Positions 9,453-18,471 of a DNA stretch of 64,000 nt are shown piece after piece (the stretch's first letter is position 1; each line of letters opens with the position of its first letter). The DNA comes from Paenibacillus_AQ nitricinens. GTDB taxonomy: Bacteria; Bacillota; Bacilli; Paenibacillales; Paenibacillaceae. The notes below the pieces were generated by a model. The model searched no databases. It was given only the letters and a program-made list of their open reading frames with translations, and had not been told where the DNA came from. The translations under genes were made by a program, and so were the position numbers. The stretch lies in the NCBI RefSeq assembly GCF_052056485.1, contig NZ_CP183948.1, positions 2,666,001-2,730,000 of the forward strand. The letters are read 5' to 3'.

Positions 9453-9752
9453 ATTAAAGGCATGTCTATAAATATGCTTGTCACTTCCAAAAAATTGCAG
9501 TTGAACAAAAAAACCTGATTATGAATCCGGCTTCCAAACCAACAAACCAAACAAACAACAACATCCTTCCTTACGTAGCGATTGTCCGTTTACGCTTAGC
9601 CAACTCATCGGACCACCGTAGTTAATTTCATTTTAATCAAGCTACTTATACATTCGGAGGATCGAGCAAAGTGATTTACATTGAGTTATAGGTAAGCGTG
9701 AGCAAGCGGAGTGTTGTCCAATCACATTAGCAAACGCATCTCATGAAACACA
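9453..9752. other. 300-base gap with G/T-rich leader toward yitT-like gene
   Basis: No coding sequence seen. On the minus strand the 30-odd bases corresponding to 9534-9566 are almost purely G and T, an odd composition for a leader, and GTCCG/CGGAC arms at 9584-9588 and 9609-9613 could form a short stem. I could not match the region to a known riboswitch class. Confidence 0.3.
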
Positions 9753-9787
9753 AGCCGCACATCTCCAATAATTTGAGACATGCGGCT
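9753..9787 (-). terminator. Terminator of the AraC regulator gene
   Basis: AGCCGCA (9753-9759) pairs with TGCGGCT (9781-9787), extended by the ATCTC/GAGAC inner arms. It lies six bases beyond the stop of the AraC gene; the following minus-strand stretch is moderately T-rich, and the plus strand also has a T-run. Confidence 0.6.
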
Positions 9788-9793
9788 GTGTTT

Positions 9794-10660
9794 TTAACGG
9801 GAGTAACGCTTACGGAAGCGAAGCGGAGAAATTCCAATCTGCTGAGCAAATCGACGCGAGAAGTAGGCGGCGCTCTCGAAGCCGGTACGTTCTGCGATTC
9901 CGGCTATAGAGAGCTCTGTCTTAAGAAGCAATAGCTTGGCTTGCTCCAAGCGGTAATCCGTCAAATATTCCATTGGAGTCAGCCCATATACTCGTTTCAT
10001 GCAGCGGGTAAGGTAGTTATAGTGAAAATGCAGTGCGTCCGCGAGTGAGGCATTGGAGAGAGGCTCCGTATAATGATTACGGATATAAGTCTCTGTCTGC
10101 TCTGCGATTTCCACCGCATGACTTTCTGATGTATCATGCTGTGCTAGATCCATCATCCGCAGCATTTCTTCAAATATCCGTTGCTGCTGCCAAACTGCGC
10201 TGGAACGCCGACCCGTAGACAGCTGTAATAGCATCTCGGCTTGTCCGCTCCGTTCAAAAGGGTCAGGGAGGGGGCCGAACTGTGACACTCGAATGGTATA
10301 CGGATGAGTAAGAAACTGCCGAAAATGTGTCTCACGGTTAATATACACGGGTTCACCCTCAGAAATGGACCAAACTGCGAGGGTATGAAAATGAATCCAT
10401 ATGAATGAAGTGGTCTCTTCGCATGCCTTAACGGAATAATGATAGCGATCAGGTAGCAGAAGTAGAGTATGTCCCGCGGAAACCTCCCATTGATTATGTT
10501 CTTCACCGATAAATAGACAGCCTTGTTCTACAATAAGTAGATCAAATACCCCAATATGGCTTCTACTCGGATGCTGATCTCCTGGTTGATAAACCGTGCG
10601 ATTGCATTCTAGAAAATAAGGAAATGGCGGCGCAGCGAAATGTATACATGAAGGGTCCAT
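9794..10660 (-). CDS. AraC family transcriptional regulator
   Basis: 288 residues: an N-terminal cupin-like sensing domain (about 20-150, including 'GHTLLLLPDRYHYSVKA') and two C-terminal helix-turn-helix units (about 190-286, 'LSNASLADALHFHYNYLTRCMKRVYGLTPMEYL' and 'SIAGIAERTGFESAAYFSRRFAQQIGISP'). It is divergent from the GH127 gene across a 127-base gap, so it most likely activates that gene in response to an arabinose-containing sugar. The ATG follows a GGAGGGAT ribosome site. Confidence 0.88.
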   Translation of the reverse strand: MDPSCIHFAAPPFPYFLECNRTVYQPGDQHPSRSHIGVFDLLIVEQGCLFIGEEHNQWEVSAGHTLLLLPDRYHYSVKACEETTSFIWIHFHTLAVWSISEGEPVYINRETHFRQFLTHPYTIRVSQFGPLPDPFERSGQAEMLLQLSTGRRSSAVWQQQRIFEEMLRMMDLAQHDTSESHAVEIAEQTETYIRNHYTEPLSNASLADALHFHYNYLTRCMKRVYGLTPMEYLTDYRLEQAKLLLLKTELSIAGIAERTGFESAAYFSRRFAQQIGISPLRFRKRYSR

Positions 10661-10787
10661 TTTGTAATTATCCCTCCTTTCTAAAGTGTGAAATAGTACA
10701 AAAAAGGGGTTGCTTCTGATTGTATTTTTAATCTATTCTACCCCCTATAATTACAATTAGCGAGTATGAAATAAGGCTGAGGGGAAG

Positions 10788-12758
10788 ATGATGATGAACA
10801 AAAATATACAAGATCAAGAAGTTGTAAAAGATCAAACTGTTACCATTCAAGATGATTTCTGGGGCAGATACATTAGGCTGGTCCAGGACGTTGTTATCCC
10901 CTATCAATATGAAGCATTGCATGATAGAGCACCAGGAGCTGAACCCAGTCATGCCATTGCTAATTTTGAGATTGCTGCGGGCCGGAAGACAGGCGAGTTT
11001 TACGGCTGGGTATTTCAAGATAGTGATGTGGCTAAGTGGCTGGAGGCCGTTGGTTATTCCTTAAGCATCACACGAAATCCTGAGCTAGAGTGTCAAGCGG
11101 ATGAAGTGATTGACCTCATTGGCGAGGCCCAGCAGGAAGATGGATACTTAAATACTTATTTTACGATAAAAGAACCGGGTAAACGCTGGACCAATCTGAA
11201 CGATTGTCATGAGCTGTACTGTGCTGGACATTTCATTGAGGCTGCCGTTTCTTACTATGAAGCTACTGGCAAAAGAAAACTGCTCGACATCATGTGCCGG
11301 ATGGTCGATCATATCGATTCTATATTTGGACCGGAAGAAGGCAAATTGCGGGGATATGATGGCCATCAGGAGATTGAACTCGCGCTCGTTAAGCTGTATC
11401 AATTGACAGGTGAGGAACGATATTTGAAGCTCAGCAGCTTTTTTATTAATGAGCGGGGTCAACAACCCAATTTCTTAAAGGAACAATGGGATAATTTGGG
11501 TGGCATCAATTTTTTCACAGGTCGGAAGGAAGTTCTTGATTTAAAATATTACCAGAGTCATCTTCCAGTAAGAGAGCAGGAGGTGGCTGTAGGCCATGCT
11601 GTACGTGCGGTTTATATGTATACTGCTATGGCTGATCTTTCCGCTATTACGGGAGATGAATCACTCCGTGAAGCATGCGAGAGACTGTGGAATAACATTA
11701 CGAACAAGCAAATGTACATTACAGGCGGGATCGGCTCTACACATAGAGGTGAGGCGTTCACCTTTGATTATGATCTGCCAAACGATTCGGTGTACGCAGA
11801 GACTTGTGCTTCTATTGGGCTGATCTTTTTTGCACAGCGTATGCTGAGAATGTCACCGGATGCACGTTATGCCGATGTCATGGAGCGGGCGCTTTACAAC
11901 AATGTGTTGGGCTCGATGGCACAGGATGGCAAGCACTATTTTTATGTGAACCCACTGGAAGTGTGGCCTCAGGCATGCAGTTGCAACCCCGAGAAACATC
12001 ATGTGAAGTCTGAGCGTCAAGGCTGGTTTGGCTGCGCCTGCTGCCCTCCGAATGTGGCACGTCTACTGACTTCGCTCAATCAATATATTTACACGGTTCA
12101 TGGCGATACACTTTATACGAATTTGTATATTGGAAGTGAGCTAAACACTAAGCTGAGTGGAACGGATGTTACGATTCATCAAGAGAGCAACTATCCATGG
12201 GAAGGCACAGTGTCAATGAAGATTAATCCTGAAGTAGATGCGGAGTTCGGGATTGCTTTGCGGATTCCATCGTGGAGTCTGGGAATGGAGATCAGAGTCA
12301 ATGGGGAAGCGCTGAATACTGCTGAGAACATGGAGCAGGGATACCTCGTTATTCGGAGAATGTGGAGAGCAGGAGACATAATCGAAGTGAATGACCCAAT
12401 GGAGGCACATCGCATTTACGCTCATCCCAATTTGCGTGCAGATGCACAAAAAGTAACGATTCAACGCGGACCGCTTGTGTATTGCCTTGAAAGTATCGAT
12501 AATGGTGAGCCTTTAAGCTCTATTTCTTTAATAGAAGACAGTAAACTCACTGCGGTTTTTGATGACACTTTGCTTGGTGGTACTGTTGTTGTCGAGGCAG
12601 ATGGACTACGTGTAGATCAAGAGGGCTGGATTGGTGGACTTTACAGCAGAAAGAAAGCACCCCTTCAACCTGTTAAGGTTAAGGCTATTCCATATTACTT
12701 ATGGGGAAATCGTGGCAGTGGCGAAATGAAGGTATGGATTCCGGAAGATAATCTGTAA
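10788..12758 (+). CDS. GH127 beta-L-arabinofuranosidase (DUF1680)
   Basis: 656-residue cytoplasmic glycoside hydrolase of family 127, which removes terminal beta-L-arabinofuranose from plant-derived oligosaccharides. An (alpha/alpha)6 barrel is followed by beta-sandwich domains. The diagnostic feature is the metal-bound cysteine motif 'GWFGCACCPPNVARLL' (the nucleophile Cys is one of the adjacent pair), with 'CASIGLIFFAQRML' providing the other metal-site Cys. No signal peptide. Three ATGs occur in tandem; the third (10794) has the best distance from AGGGGAA. Followed by a terminator. Confidence 0.88.
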   Translation: MMMNKNIQDQEVVKDQTVTIQDDFWGRYIRLVQDVVIPYQYEALHDRAPGAEPSHAIANFEIAAGRKTGEFYGWVFQDSDVAKWLEAVGYSLSITRNPELECQADEVIDLIGEAQQEDGYLNTYFTIKEPGKRWTNLNDCHELYCAGHFIEAAVSYYEATGKRKLLDIMCRMVDHIDSIFGPEEGKLRGYDGHQEIELALVKLYQLTGEERYLKLSSFFINERGQQPNFLKEQWDNLGGINFFTGRKEVLDLKYYQSHLPVREQEVAVGHAVRAVYMYTAMADLSAITGDESLREACERLWNNITNKQMYITGGIGSTHRGEAFTFDYDLPNDSVYAETCASIGLIFFAQRMLRMSPDARYADVMERALYNNVLGSMAQDGKHYFYVNPLEVWPQACSCNPEKHHVKSERQGWFGCACCPPNVARLLTSLNQYIYTVHGDTLYTNLYIGSELNTKLSGTDVTIHQESNYPWEGTVSMKINPEVDAEFGIALRIPSWSLGMEIRVNGEALNTAENMEQGYLVIRRMWRAGDIIEVNDPMEAHRIYAHPNLRADAQKVTIQRGPLVYCLESIDNGEPLSSISLIEDSKLTAVFDDTLLGGTVVVEADGLRVDQEGWIGGLYSRKKAPLQPVKVKAIPYYLWGNRGSGEMKVWIPEDNL

Positions 12759-12814
12759 GAGATAGGTAGGCAAAGATAGCGAGACTGGTTACTGTTTAAC
12801 AGCTTTCACTGATC

Positions 12815-12849
12815 GGGGCGGCCGTATTTTACAGCCTGTCCCTTTTTTT
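12815..12849 (+). terminator. Terminator after GH127 gene
   Basis: GGGGCGGC (12815-12822) pairs with GCCTGTCCC (12834-12842, one bulged T), followed by seven T residues. Confidence 0.7.
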
Positions 12850-13044
12850 GATGAAGAGGTAGGTAGACACGTTACGCCCCCTGCGCATGTTCATCCTAGA
12901 ATAATGTACTTTTGCAGGTTTTTTCGCCATATCGGATGGTTTCGGATAGCTGGAATTTACGCTTTATTGTAAGCTTTATTGTATGCTATATTTGATCGGG
13001 ACAAGGTAGTTGATTATTTTACAGAACATATTGGAGGCATCACA

Positions 13045-13353
13045 ATGAGCAAACGTTATCGAATTACGAGAGCTATGCAGAATGATGGAGATTCGGCACA
13101 AACGATATCTTTAGAAGAGTGCAAGCAGTATTTCGCGTTCAAACCTGATTTCACCTATACATCCGTTTTTACAGTAGCAGGCGCCACTACGATGACCATT
13201 GAAGGAGATTTCTTTATGTGGAGCTTTGGTGATGCTACAATCCCATTTAGACATTATCAAGGGGATATTTACGTGTCTGGCAGCAATGAAGCTGTAATCC
13301 CGAGAATGCTTGAGGTTGCGAGTGAGTTAAGAGCAGATGTTGTGAAAGGGTAA
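13045..13353 (+). CDS. Hypothetical small protein
   Basis: 102 residues if translation starts at ATG 13045, which has GGAGG at 13033-13037; an upstream in-frame ATG at 12979 has no ribosome site. No family recognised. The sequence is an alpha/beta mix ('YFAFKPDFTYTSVFTVAGATTMTIEGDFFMWSFG', then 'FRHYQGDIYVSGSNEAVIPRMLEVASEL') with no signal peptide or membrane segment, so a small cytoplasmic domain protein is likely. Monocistronic between two terminators. Confidence 0.65.
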   Translation: MSKRYRITRAMQNDGDSAQTISLEECKQYFAFKPDFTYTSVFTVAGATTMTIEGDFFMWSFGDATIPFRHYQGDIYVSGSNEAVIPRMLEVASELRADVVKG

Positions 13354-13357
13354 AAAA

Positions 13358-13388
13358 AGATGACCCCTGAAGAGTTCAGGAGTCATCT
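13358..13388 (+). terminator. Hairpin after the small hypothetical gene
   Basis: AGATGACCCCTGAA (13358-13371) pairs with TTCAGGAGTCATCT (13375-13388) around GAG. The T-tract is poor, and the stronger hairpin 15 bases on may do the terminating. Confidence 0.55.
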
Positions 13389-13402
13389 AGTGTTTAGTTT
13401 AG

Positions 13403-13444
13403 ATCCGCTTAATCGTTCAAACGAACGGTTGAGCGGATTTTTTA
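13403..13444. terminator. Strong bidirectional terminator between the hypothetical gene and cellobiose phosphorylase
   Basis: Sixteen-base arms (13403-13418 and 13423-13438) with a four-base loop AAAC, followed by seven T on the plus strand. It sits ten bases from the convergent cellobiose phosphorylase stop. Confidence 0.8.
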
Positions 13445-13454
13445 AATAAAAGCA

Positions 13455-15890
13455 TTAACCCAGTTGTACAACTACTTGGTGAACAGCGCCATCTCCAACA
13501 GGAGTGATGATGTTACCTTCTACAGCTACGCCATCCAGGGTAAGACTAGCTACACCTTTGGAGACATGGTTTGGGTTCTGGATTTGAATCACGTAAGTAT
13601 CTCCACGGAAGACACGTGTGATTTCAAAGCTGTCCCACTCTGTAGGAATACAAGGATCGATCTTCAGACCATTGAAATCGGCTTGAATACCAAGGATCGA
13701 TTGAGTGATGGCTACATAGTTCCATGCAGCAGTACCAGTCAACCAGGAGTTTTTAGCTTCCCCGTGACGAACGGCATCTTTCCCTGCGATCATTTGGGAG
13801 TAGACATAAGGCTCTGTGCGGTGAATTTCGCTGATATCCTCCAGGTAAGCAGGAGCAATTTTTGCGTAAATTTCAAACGCTCTGTCGCCATGTCCAAGGA
13901 CAGTTTCAGCGATCATGATCCAAGGGTTATTATGGCAGAATATACCGGCATTTTCTTTGTAGCCCGGAGGGTACGTAGAAATTTCACCGAGGTTCAGATA
14001 GTACTTGGAATAGGGTGGTTGTTGCAATACGATACCGTATTTAGTATCCAAATGCTCTTGAACAGAAGACAGCGCTTTTTCGGCTTGGCCATCTTCCACA
14101 CCGATACCAGCCATAACACAGATCCCTTGTGGTTCGATGAAGATTTTACCTTCTTCGTTTTCTTTGGAACCAATCTTGTCGCCATAGTGATCATAAGCGC
14201 GCAGGAACCAATCGCCATCGAAGCCGTGTGTCAGTGTGATTTCACGCATGTTGTCAATCTTAGCTTCAGCATCCACAGCTACATCGTTAAGTCCGCGCAT
14301 CCGGCAGATTTCAGTATAGTCCGGTCCAACGAAGACGAACAAGCCTGCGATAAATACGGATTCCGCAACGCGGCCTTCGATGTTGGCAGTAGTTTGGAAG
14401 GATTCACCCGGCTCAGTAGAGAAGCAGTTGAGGTTCAAACAGTCGTTCCAGTCTGCGCGCCCGATCAGTGGCAAGCCGTGAGGTCCGAGATTGTTAGTTA
14501 CATGCTCAAAGGAACGTTTCAAGTGCTCAAACAGAGTAGCGGTGTTATCCGGATCGCTGTCAAAAGGAACCTGCTCATCAAGAATCGAAGTGTCGCCAGT
14601 TTCTTTAATGTAAGCAGCCGTTCCTAGGATCAACCAAAGCGGATCATCGTTAAAGCCGGTGCCGACTTCGTTGTTACCTTTTTTAGTGAGCGGTTGGTAT
14701 TGGTGATAGGCACTGCCATCTTCAAATTGAGTAGCTGCGATATCAAGAATACGTTCTTTAGCACGTTCAGGGATTTGGTGCACAAATCCGAGCAAGTCTT
14801 GGTTGGAGTCGCGGAAGCCCATACCACGGCCAATACCAGATTCAAAGTAGGAAGCCGAACGGGACATGTTGAAGGTAACCATACATTGATATGGATTCCA
14901 GATGTTAACCATGCGATCCAGTTTCTCGTCGCCGCTTTGGATTTGATACTTAGACAGCAGATTATCCCAGTGAGCAGCAAGTGCAGCGAGTGCAGCGTCT
15001 ACTTGAGCATCTGTAGCAAATTGCGCGATCATAGCTTCTGCTGGTTTTTTGTTGATTACGTTCAGGGATTCCCATTTATCTTCTTCAGGGTTCTCGATGT
15101 AGCCGAGCACAAAGATGAAGCTTTGTTCTTCGCCTGGTTCAAGCGTAATGTTCAGTGCATGTGATCCGATAGGGGACCAGCCGCTAGCTACGGAGTTAGT
15201 AGGTTCACCTGCAACTACAGCTTGCGGGCTTTCCAGACCGTTGTACATCCCTACGAAAGCTTCACGATCCGTATCGAAACCAGCGATTTCTTTATTTACG
15301 GAGTAAAAAGCATAGTGATTTCTGCGCTCACGATATTCTGTTTTGTGATAGATAACGGAATCCTTCACTTCAACCTCACCAGTGCTGAGATTGCGTTGGA
15401 AGTTGGTCATATCATCTTGTGCATTCCAGAGACAGAATTCGGCAAAAGAGAACAGTTTCACGGACTTTTTAGCGGAGCCAGTGTTCTTCACGACAAGACG
15501 ATGAACTTCAGCATTATGACCCATAGGTACAAAAGCAAGCTGGTTCACAGAAATTCCGTTCCGTTCGCCAGTAATGGAAGTGTAACCAAGACCGTGACGG
15601 CATTCGTAGAAGTCGAGATCGCGTTTTACGGGCATCCAGCCTGGGGTCCAGAAATCACCATCGTCATAAAGATAGTAGTAGCGGCCGCCAGTATCCAGTG
15701 GGATATTGTTGTAACGGTAGCGGGTCAATCTTCTGAGACGAGCGTCTCTATAAAAGGTGTAACCACCAGCTGTATTAGAAATAAGTCCGAAAAATTGCTC
15801 ATTACCAAGATAGTTAATCCAAGGGTAAGGGGTTTTAGGTGTGTTAATTACATACTCTTTACGAGTGTCGTCAAAGGTACCGAATTTCAT
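13455..15890 (-). CDS. Cellobiose phosphorylase (GH94)
   Basis: 811 residues, the usual size of bacterial cellobiose phosphorylase (cellobiose + phosphate to alpha-glucose 1-phosphate + glucose). The N-terminus (MKFGTFDDTRKEYVINTPKT) and 'GGRYYYLYDDGDFWTPGW' read almost like clostridial Cbp. The general-acid Asp lies in 'GRADWNDCLNLN', and 'GMGFRDSNQDLLGF' is the conserved GH94 substrate loop. No signal peptide: it acts on imported cellobiose. Its own repressor is encoded immediately upstream, and an operator half-identical to the repressor's own lies between start and ribosome site region. No sugar transporter is in the window. Confidence 0.93.
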   Translation of the reverse strand: MKFGTFDDTRKEYVINTPKTPYPWINYLGNEQFFGLISNTAGGYTFYRDARLRRLTRYRYNNIPLDTGGRYYYLYDDGDFWTPGWMPVKRDLDFYECRHGLGYTSITGERNGISVNQLAFVPMGHNAEVHRLVVKNTGSAKKSVKLFSFAEFCLWNAQDDMTNFQRNLSTGEVEVKDSVIYHKTEYRERRNHYAFYSVNKEIAGFDTDREAFVGMYNGLESPQAVVAGEPTNSVASGWSPIGSHALNITLEPGEEQSFIFVLGYIENPEEDKWESLNVINKKPAEAMIAQFATDAQVDAALAALAAHWDNLLSKYQIQSGDEKLDRMVNIWNPYQCMVTFNMSRSASYFESGIGRGMGFRDSNQDLLGFVHQIPERAKERILDIAATQFEDGSAYHQYQPLTKKGNNEVGTGFNDDPLWLILGTAAYIKETGDTSILDEQVPFDSDPDNTATLFEHLKRSFEHVTNNLGPHGLPLIGRADWNDCLNLNCFSTEPGESFQTTANIEGRVAESVFIAGLFVFVGPDYTEICRMRGLNDVAVDAEAKIDNMREITLTHGFDGDWFLRAYDHYGDKIGSKENEEGKIFIEPQGICVMAGIGVEDGQAEKALSSVQEHLDTKYGIVLQQPPYSKYYLNLGEISTYPPGYKENAGIFCHNNPWIMIAETVLGHGDRAFEIYAKIAPAYLEDISEIHRTEPYVYSQMIAGKDAVRHGEAKNSWLTGTAAWNYVAITQSILGIQADFNGLKIDPCIPTEWDSFEITRVFRGDTYVIQIQNPNHVSKGVASLTLDGVAVEGNIITPVGDGAVHQVVVQLG

Positions 15891-15913
15891 GTGAGAAAGT
15901 CTCCTTTCGATTG

Positions 15914-15929
15914 TGAACGCGCGTTTATA
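15914..15929. promoter_or_regulatory. LacI-type operator upstream of cellobiose phosphorylase
   Basis: The sequence around AACGCGCGTT (15916-15925) repeats the core of the perfect palindrome in front of the adjacent lacI-type gene (17148-17167). It lies 24-39 bases before the phosphorylase ATG, where a bound repressor would block initiation or early elongation. Inferred target of the repressor at 16079-17134. Confidence 0.75.
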
Positions 15930-15937
15930 AGTTTCAG

Positions 15938-15957
15938 AAAAAATTCCCTCGAGGGAA
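15938..15957 (-). terminator. Terminator between the repressor gene and the phosphorylase gene
   Basis: TTCCC/GGGAA arms around TCGA (15944-15957) followed on the minus strand by six T. It would stop transcripts from the repressor gene just before the phosphorylase operator, uncoupling the two genes. T residues on the other side make it potentially bidirectional. Confidence 0.6.
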
Positions 15958-16078
15958 GGGAGTTTTTTTCATTGGCTTCAAGCAGGATAATTAAACAGTA
16001 ACTTCAATCATCGGTACCGAATCATAGCAGCTTCACGAAAAAATATGTAGATTTCTTCAGTGAAGAATTGATCCTAAG

Positions 16079-17134
16079 CTATTTCTTCGGCGGTTGACAG
16101 GAATCTCTCTCCACTAAACGAGCTGGAAAGCTGATCGTGCTGAACGTAGGTTGCTGTGAATCACACAGCTCGATTACTTTTTCAACTGCAGCCTTAGACA
16201 TTTCATAGATCGGCAAGCGTACAGAGGTCAGCTTAGGCTGGATACGGGATGCTAGCTGAATGTCATCAAATCCGGCAATGGAGATATCCTCAGGGATAAT
16301 GATTCCGTGCTCGGAGAACGCTTCCATCGCTGATATAGCCATATCATCGTTGGAGGAGAAGAAGGCCGTTGGCAAAGATCCTCCAGAAGCAAGAAGCTTC
16401 TTGACCTCTTCATAAGCAGTCTCTTTCAGAAAATCACCTTTAAGAATAAATCTCTCATTTACAGGCAGGCCATGTTTCTTCAGTGTATCTTCATAAGCCG
16501 TATAACGCTCTCGTCCAGAGTACGTATTCATTTGACCACAGATGATGCCAATCTCTTGATGACCCAGAGAGATCAAATATTCAATTGCTTCTGTGGTGCC
16601 CTCGTAATCTTTGGAGTTTACAATGGCCAGATGATTGCGGTCCAGATGCTCCGACATAATCTCAGAAATATCATAATCAATTAATACGAGAGGAGAGTCG
16701 AGCCCAACCATTTCTCGGACGATATTAATATCCTTTTGAGTGCCGACAATGATACCGCCGTCAATCCGTTTTTGGAGAAAAGCTTGCTTTACCTTGATGA
16801 AATCGTCGGGAGAGTACACCGTATGAATCAGTACATAACATCCGCGGGCATTCGAGGTGTCGACTACGGCATCAACGAATGGAGCAAAGTAATTGTTTTG
16901 ATAAATTCGGGTAGTATTCTCCTTCTCGTTCATACTGATGGCGAAGAGTCCGATCGTATCGGTCTTCTTACCGGCTAAAGCCCTTGCAAAGCTGTTCGGT
17001 TCGTACTGATGTTGCTCAATCACCCGCAGCACTTTGGCCCGGGTCTCTTCAGGGACGTTAGAATAATTGTTGATCACGCGGGATACCGTACTTCGGGAAA
17101 CCCCGGCCAACTTAGCTATGTCTTCGCTGCGCAT
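16079..17134 (-). CDS. LacI family repressor, probable regulator of cellobiose phosphorylase
   Basis: 351 residues. Helix-turn-helix at the N-terminus ('SEDIAKLAGVSRSTVSRVINNYSNVPEETR') followed by the hinge and a periplasmic-binding-protein-like sensor domain ('GIICGQMNTYSGRERY', 'PTAFFSSNDDMAISAM', 'ISIAGFDDIQLA'). A perfect 20-base palindrome lies just before its start and a matching half-conserved copy precedes cellobiose phosphorylase, so autorepression and control of that gene are likely. The inducer is inferred to be cellobiose or a cellodextrin. RBS AGAGGGGA precedes ATG 17134. Confidence 0.9.
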   Translation of the reverse strand: MRSEDIAKLAGVSRSTVSRVINNYSNVPEETRAKVLRVIEQHQYEPNSFARALAGKKTDTIGLFAISMNEKENTTRIYQNNYFAPFVDAVVDTSNARGCYVLIHTVYSPDDFIKVKQAFLQKRIDGGIIVGTQKDINIVREMVGLDSPLVLIDYDISEIMSEHLDRNHLAIVNSKDYEGTTEAIEYLISLGHQEIGIICGQMNTYSGRERYTAYEDTLKKHGLPVNERFILKGDFLKETAYEEVKKLLASGGSLPTAFFSSNDDMAISAMEAFSEHGIIIPEDISIAGFDDIQLASRIQPKLTSVRLPIYEMSKAAVEKVIELCDSQQPTFSTISFPARLVERDSCQPPKK

Positions 17135-17147
17135 GTTTCCCCTCTTT

Positions 17148-17200
17148 TCATAAACGCGCGTTTATGAGTTTATTGTAAGCGAAAGCATGGTATAAATCAA
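17148..17200 (-). promoter_or_regulatory. Promoter, cre site and operator of the LacI-type gene
   Basis: On the minus strand: TTGATT (17195-17200), 17-base spacer, TACAAT (17172-17177). A cre-like site TTGTAAGCGAAAGCA (plus strand, 17173-17187) overlaps spacer and -10 and matches the CcpA consensus at 14 of 15 positions. Downstream of the -10 lies the perfect palindrome TCATAAACGCGCGTTTATGA (17148-17167), the presumed autoregulatory operator. Confidence 0.75.
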
Positions 17201-17278
17201 TCGTAAATAAAAAGAAATTTGTGAGGAAGGGAAGAAACTAGTTAATAGTTTGTATAAGATTTTTGCGGAGAAAGTGCA

Positions 17279-17336
17279 TTGAAAGCTATAAAAGTCATGC
17301 TACTATTGTGATAATGATTATTGAGAATGATAATCA
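17279..17336 (+). promoter_or_regulatory. Fur-controlled promoter of the iron-binding lipoprotein
   Basis: TTGAAA (17279-17284), 16-base spacer, TACTAT (17301-17306), then two overlapping Fur-type 7-1-7 sites: TGATAAT-G-ATTATTG (17309-17323) and TGAGAAT-G-ATAATCA (17322-17336). They cover the expected transcription start, so iron-replete Fur would shut the gene off. Confidence 0.8.
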
Positions 17337-17366
17337 ATGAAAATATAGCATTGGAGTGAAGGGATA

Positions 17367-18386
17367 ATGGTAAGATGGGGTCGGAAGTTTTTATGGTCAG
17401 TAGTACTTATTATGGCATTGACCGCGCTGGCGGCATGCGGAACGAATAGCAATACTACGAAAGATAATGTTGCTAAAACAGAGAATGCAGAGGAATCAAC
17501 CTCAGCTAGCAGCACACCGAGCGAAGGAAGTGCAAATGCTTCGGAAGAGGTTGCAACTCGGACGATTACAGGGGAATTCGGAGATGTTGAGATTCCAGTC
17601 AACCCTAAACGGGTGGCCGGGATTTACCTTGAAGATTATTTGAAGGCATTGGGGATTACCCCGGTGGTTCAGTGGTATCATCCAAGCTGGGGCAAACAGG
17701 ATTACTTAAATCTTGATGTGCCAGAATTTGATATTACCGGAAGCTTGGAAGCGTTATTGGAGAAAGACCCTGACTTGATTATTGCGGACGGAGGCGCGGA
17801 TGCGGCGAGGTATGAACAATATTCCAAGATAGCACCAACGTATCGTCTCCCTGAGGCGGCACTGCAGGACTCAAGACAAGTGCTTACAGCGATTGCAGAT
17901 GCGCTCGGTATTCCGGAGAAGGCTGAGGCTGTACTCGCCGAGTATGATCAGAAAGTGGCAGATGGAAAAGCTAAACTGCAACAAGCTCTGGGGCAAGAAA
18001 AAGTAGCAGTGATCCGGCTCAACGTAGCGGATAAGACCTTTGCTTTGTTCGGTGTTAAAAACCGTTTTATCGGTGTGATTTATTCTCAATTTGGCCTGAC
18101 ACCCGTGCCTATGGCTGCAGAAATGACCGAATATCAATCTATTATTTCCGAAGAGCTTATTCCTCAGCTCGAAGCGGATCATATCATCGTATTCCCTGAC
18201 AACGGGGGCTGGGATACTGAAGGGAATCAGGAAGCGATCCAAATTCTTGATGGGCCGCTGTGGAAGAGCCTGCCCGCAGTGAAGAACGGGAATGTTTATA
18301 GAATGGAACGTTCCCATTGGCAGACTGGTGCCATCACAGCCAATTCGATGAAGCTTGATGACCTGCTGGAAGCTATGGTGAAATAA
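17367..18386 (+). CDS. Iron-siderophore ABC transporter substrate-binding lipoprotein
   Basis: 339 residues: signal peptide with lipobox 'LAAC' (residues about 21-24), a Ser/Thr-rich linker, then a class III binding-protein fold with 'PKRVAGIYLEDYLKALGI', 'DPDLIIADG' and 'WKSLPAVKNGNVYRM'. It should capture a ferric siderophore outside the membrane. Permease and ATPase genes are not adjacent. The downstream regulator carries a domain clearly related to this protein ('LEDYL.AL.ITPV.Q..H..WGKQ.YL' shared), which suggests that both recognise the same ligand. Ribosome site GGAG(T)GAAGG region before ATG 17367. Confidence 0.9.
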   Translation: MVRWGRKFLWSVVLIMALTALAACGTNSNTTKDNVAKTENAEESTSASSTPSEGSANASEEVATRTITGEFGDVEIPVNPKRVAGIYLEDYLKALGITPVVQWYHPSWGKQDYLNLDVPEFDITGSLEALLEKDPDLIIADGGADAARYEQYSKIAPTYRLPEAALQDSRQVLTAIADALGIPEKAEAVLAEYDQKVADGKAKLQQALGQEKVAVIRLNVADKTFALFGVKNRFIGVIYSQFGLTPVPMAAEMTEYQSIISEELIPQLEADHIIVFPDNGGWDTEGNQEAIQILDGPLWKSLPAVKNGNVYRMERSHWQTGAITANSMKLDDLLEAMVK

Positions 18387-18411
18387 ACGGCAGCCGCCTT
18401 GAAGGAATAGC

Positions 18412-18454
18412 AAAAAGAAGGTCTATCAGCACCCTTGATAGACCTTCTTTTTTG
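18412..18454 (+). terminator. Terminator after the iron-binding lipoprotein gene
   Basis: Seventeen-base arms 18412-18428 and 18436-18452 (AAGAAGGTCTATCA / TGATAGACCTTCTT core) with a seven-base loop, ending in a T-run. Confidence 0.85.
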
Positions 18455-18471
18455 TTTTACACTGAAGTGAA

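Noticed and set aside
9584..9613. Possible riboswitch upstream of the YitT-like gene
   Set aside because: Only a short five-base stem; no match to conserved cores of known classes that I can recall.
13464..14627. 387-codon open frame on the plus strand
   Set aside because: It lies entirely antisense to cellobiose phosphorylase, has no ribosome site and no family resemblance; the length comes from the codon bias of the real gene.
15222..16001. 259-codon open frame on the plus strand
   Set aside because: Antisense to the N-terminal part of the phosphorylase gene and its control region; no protein-like features.
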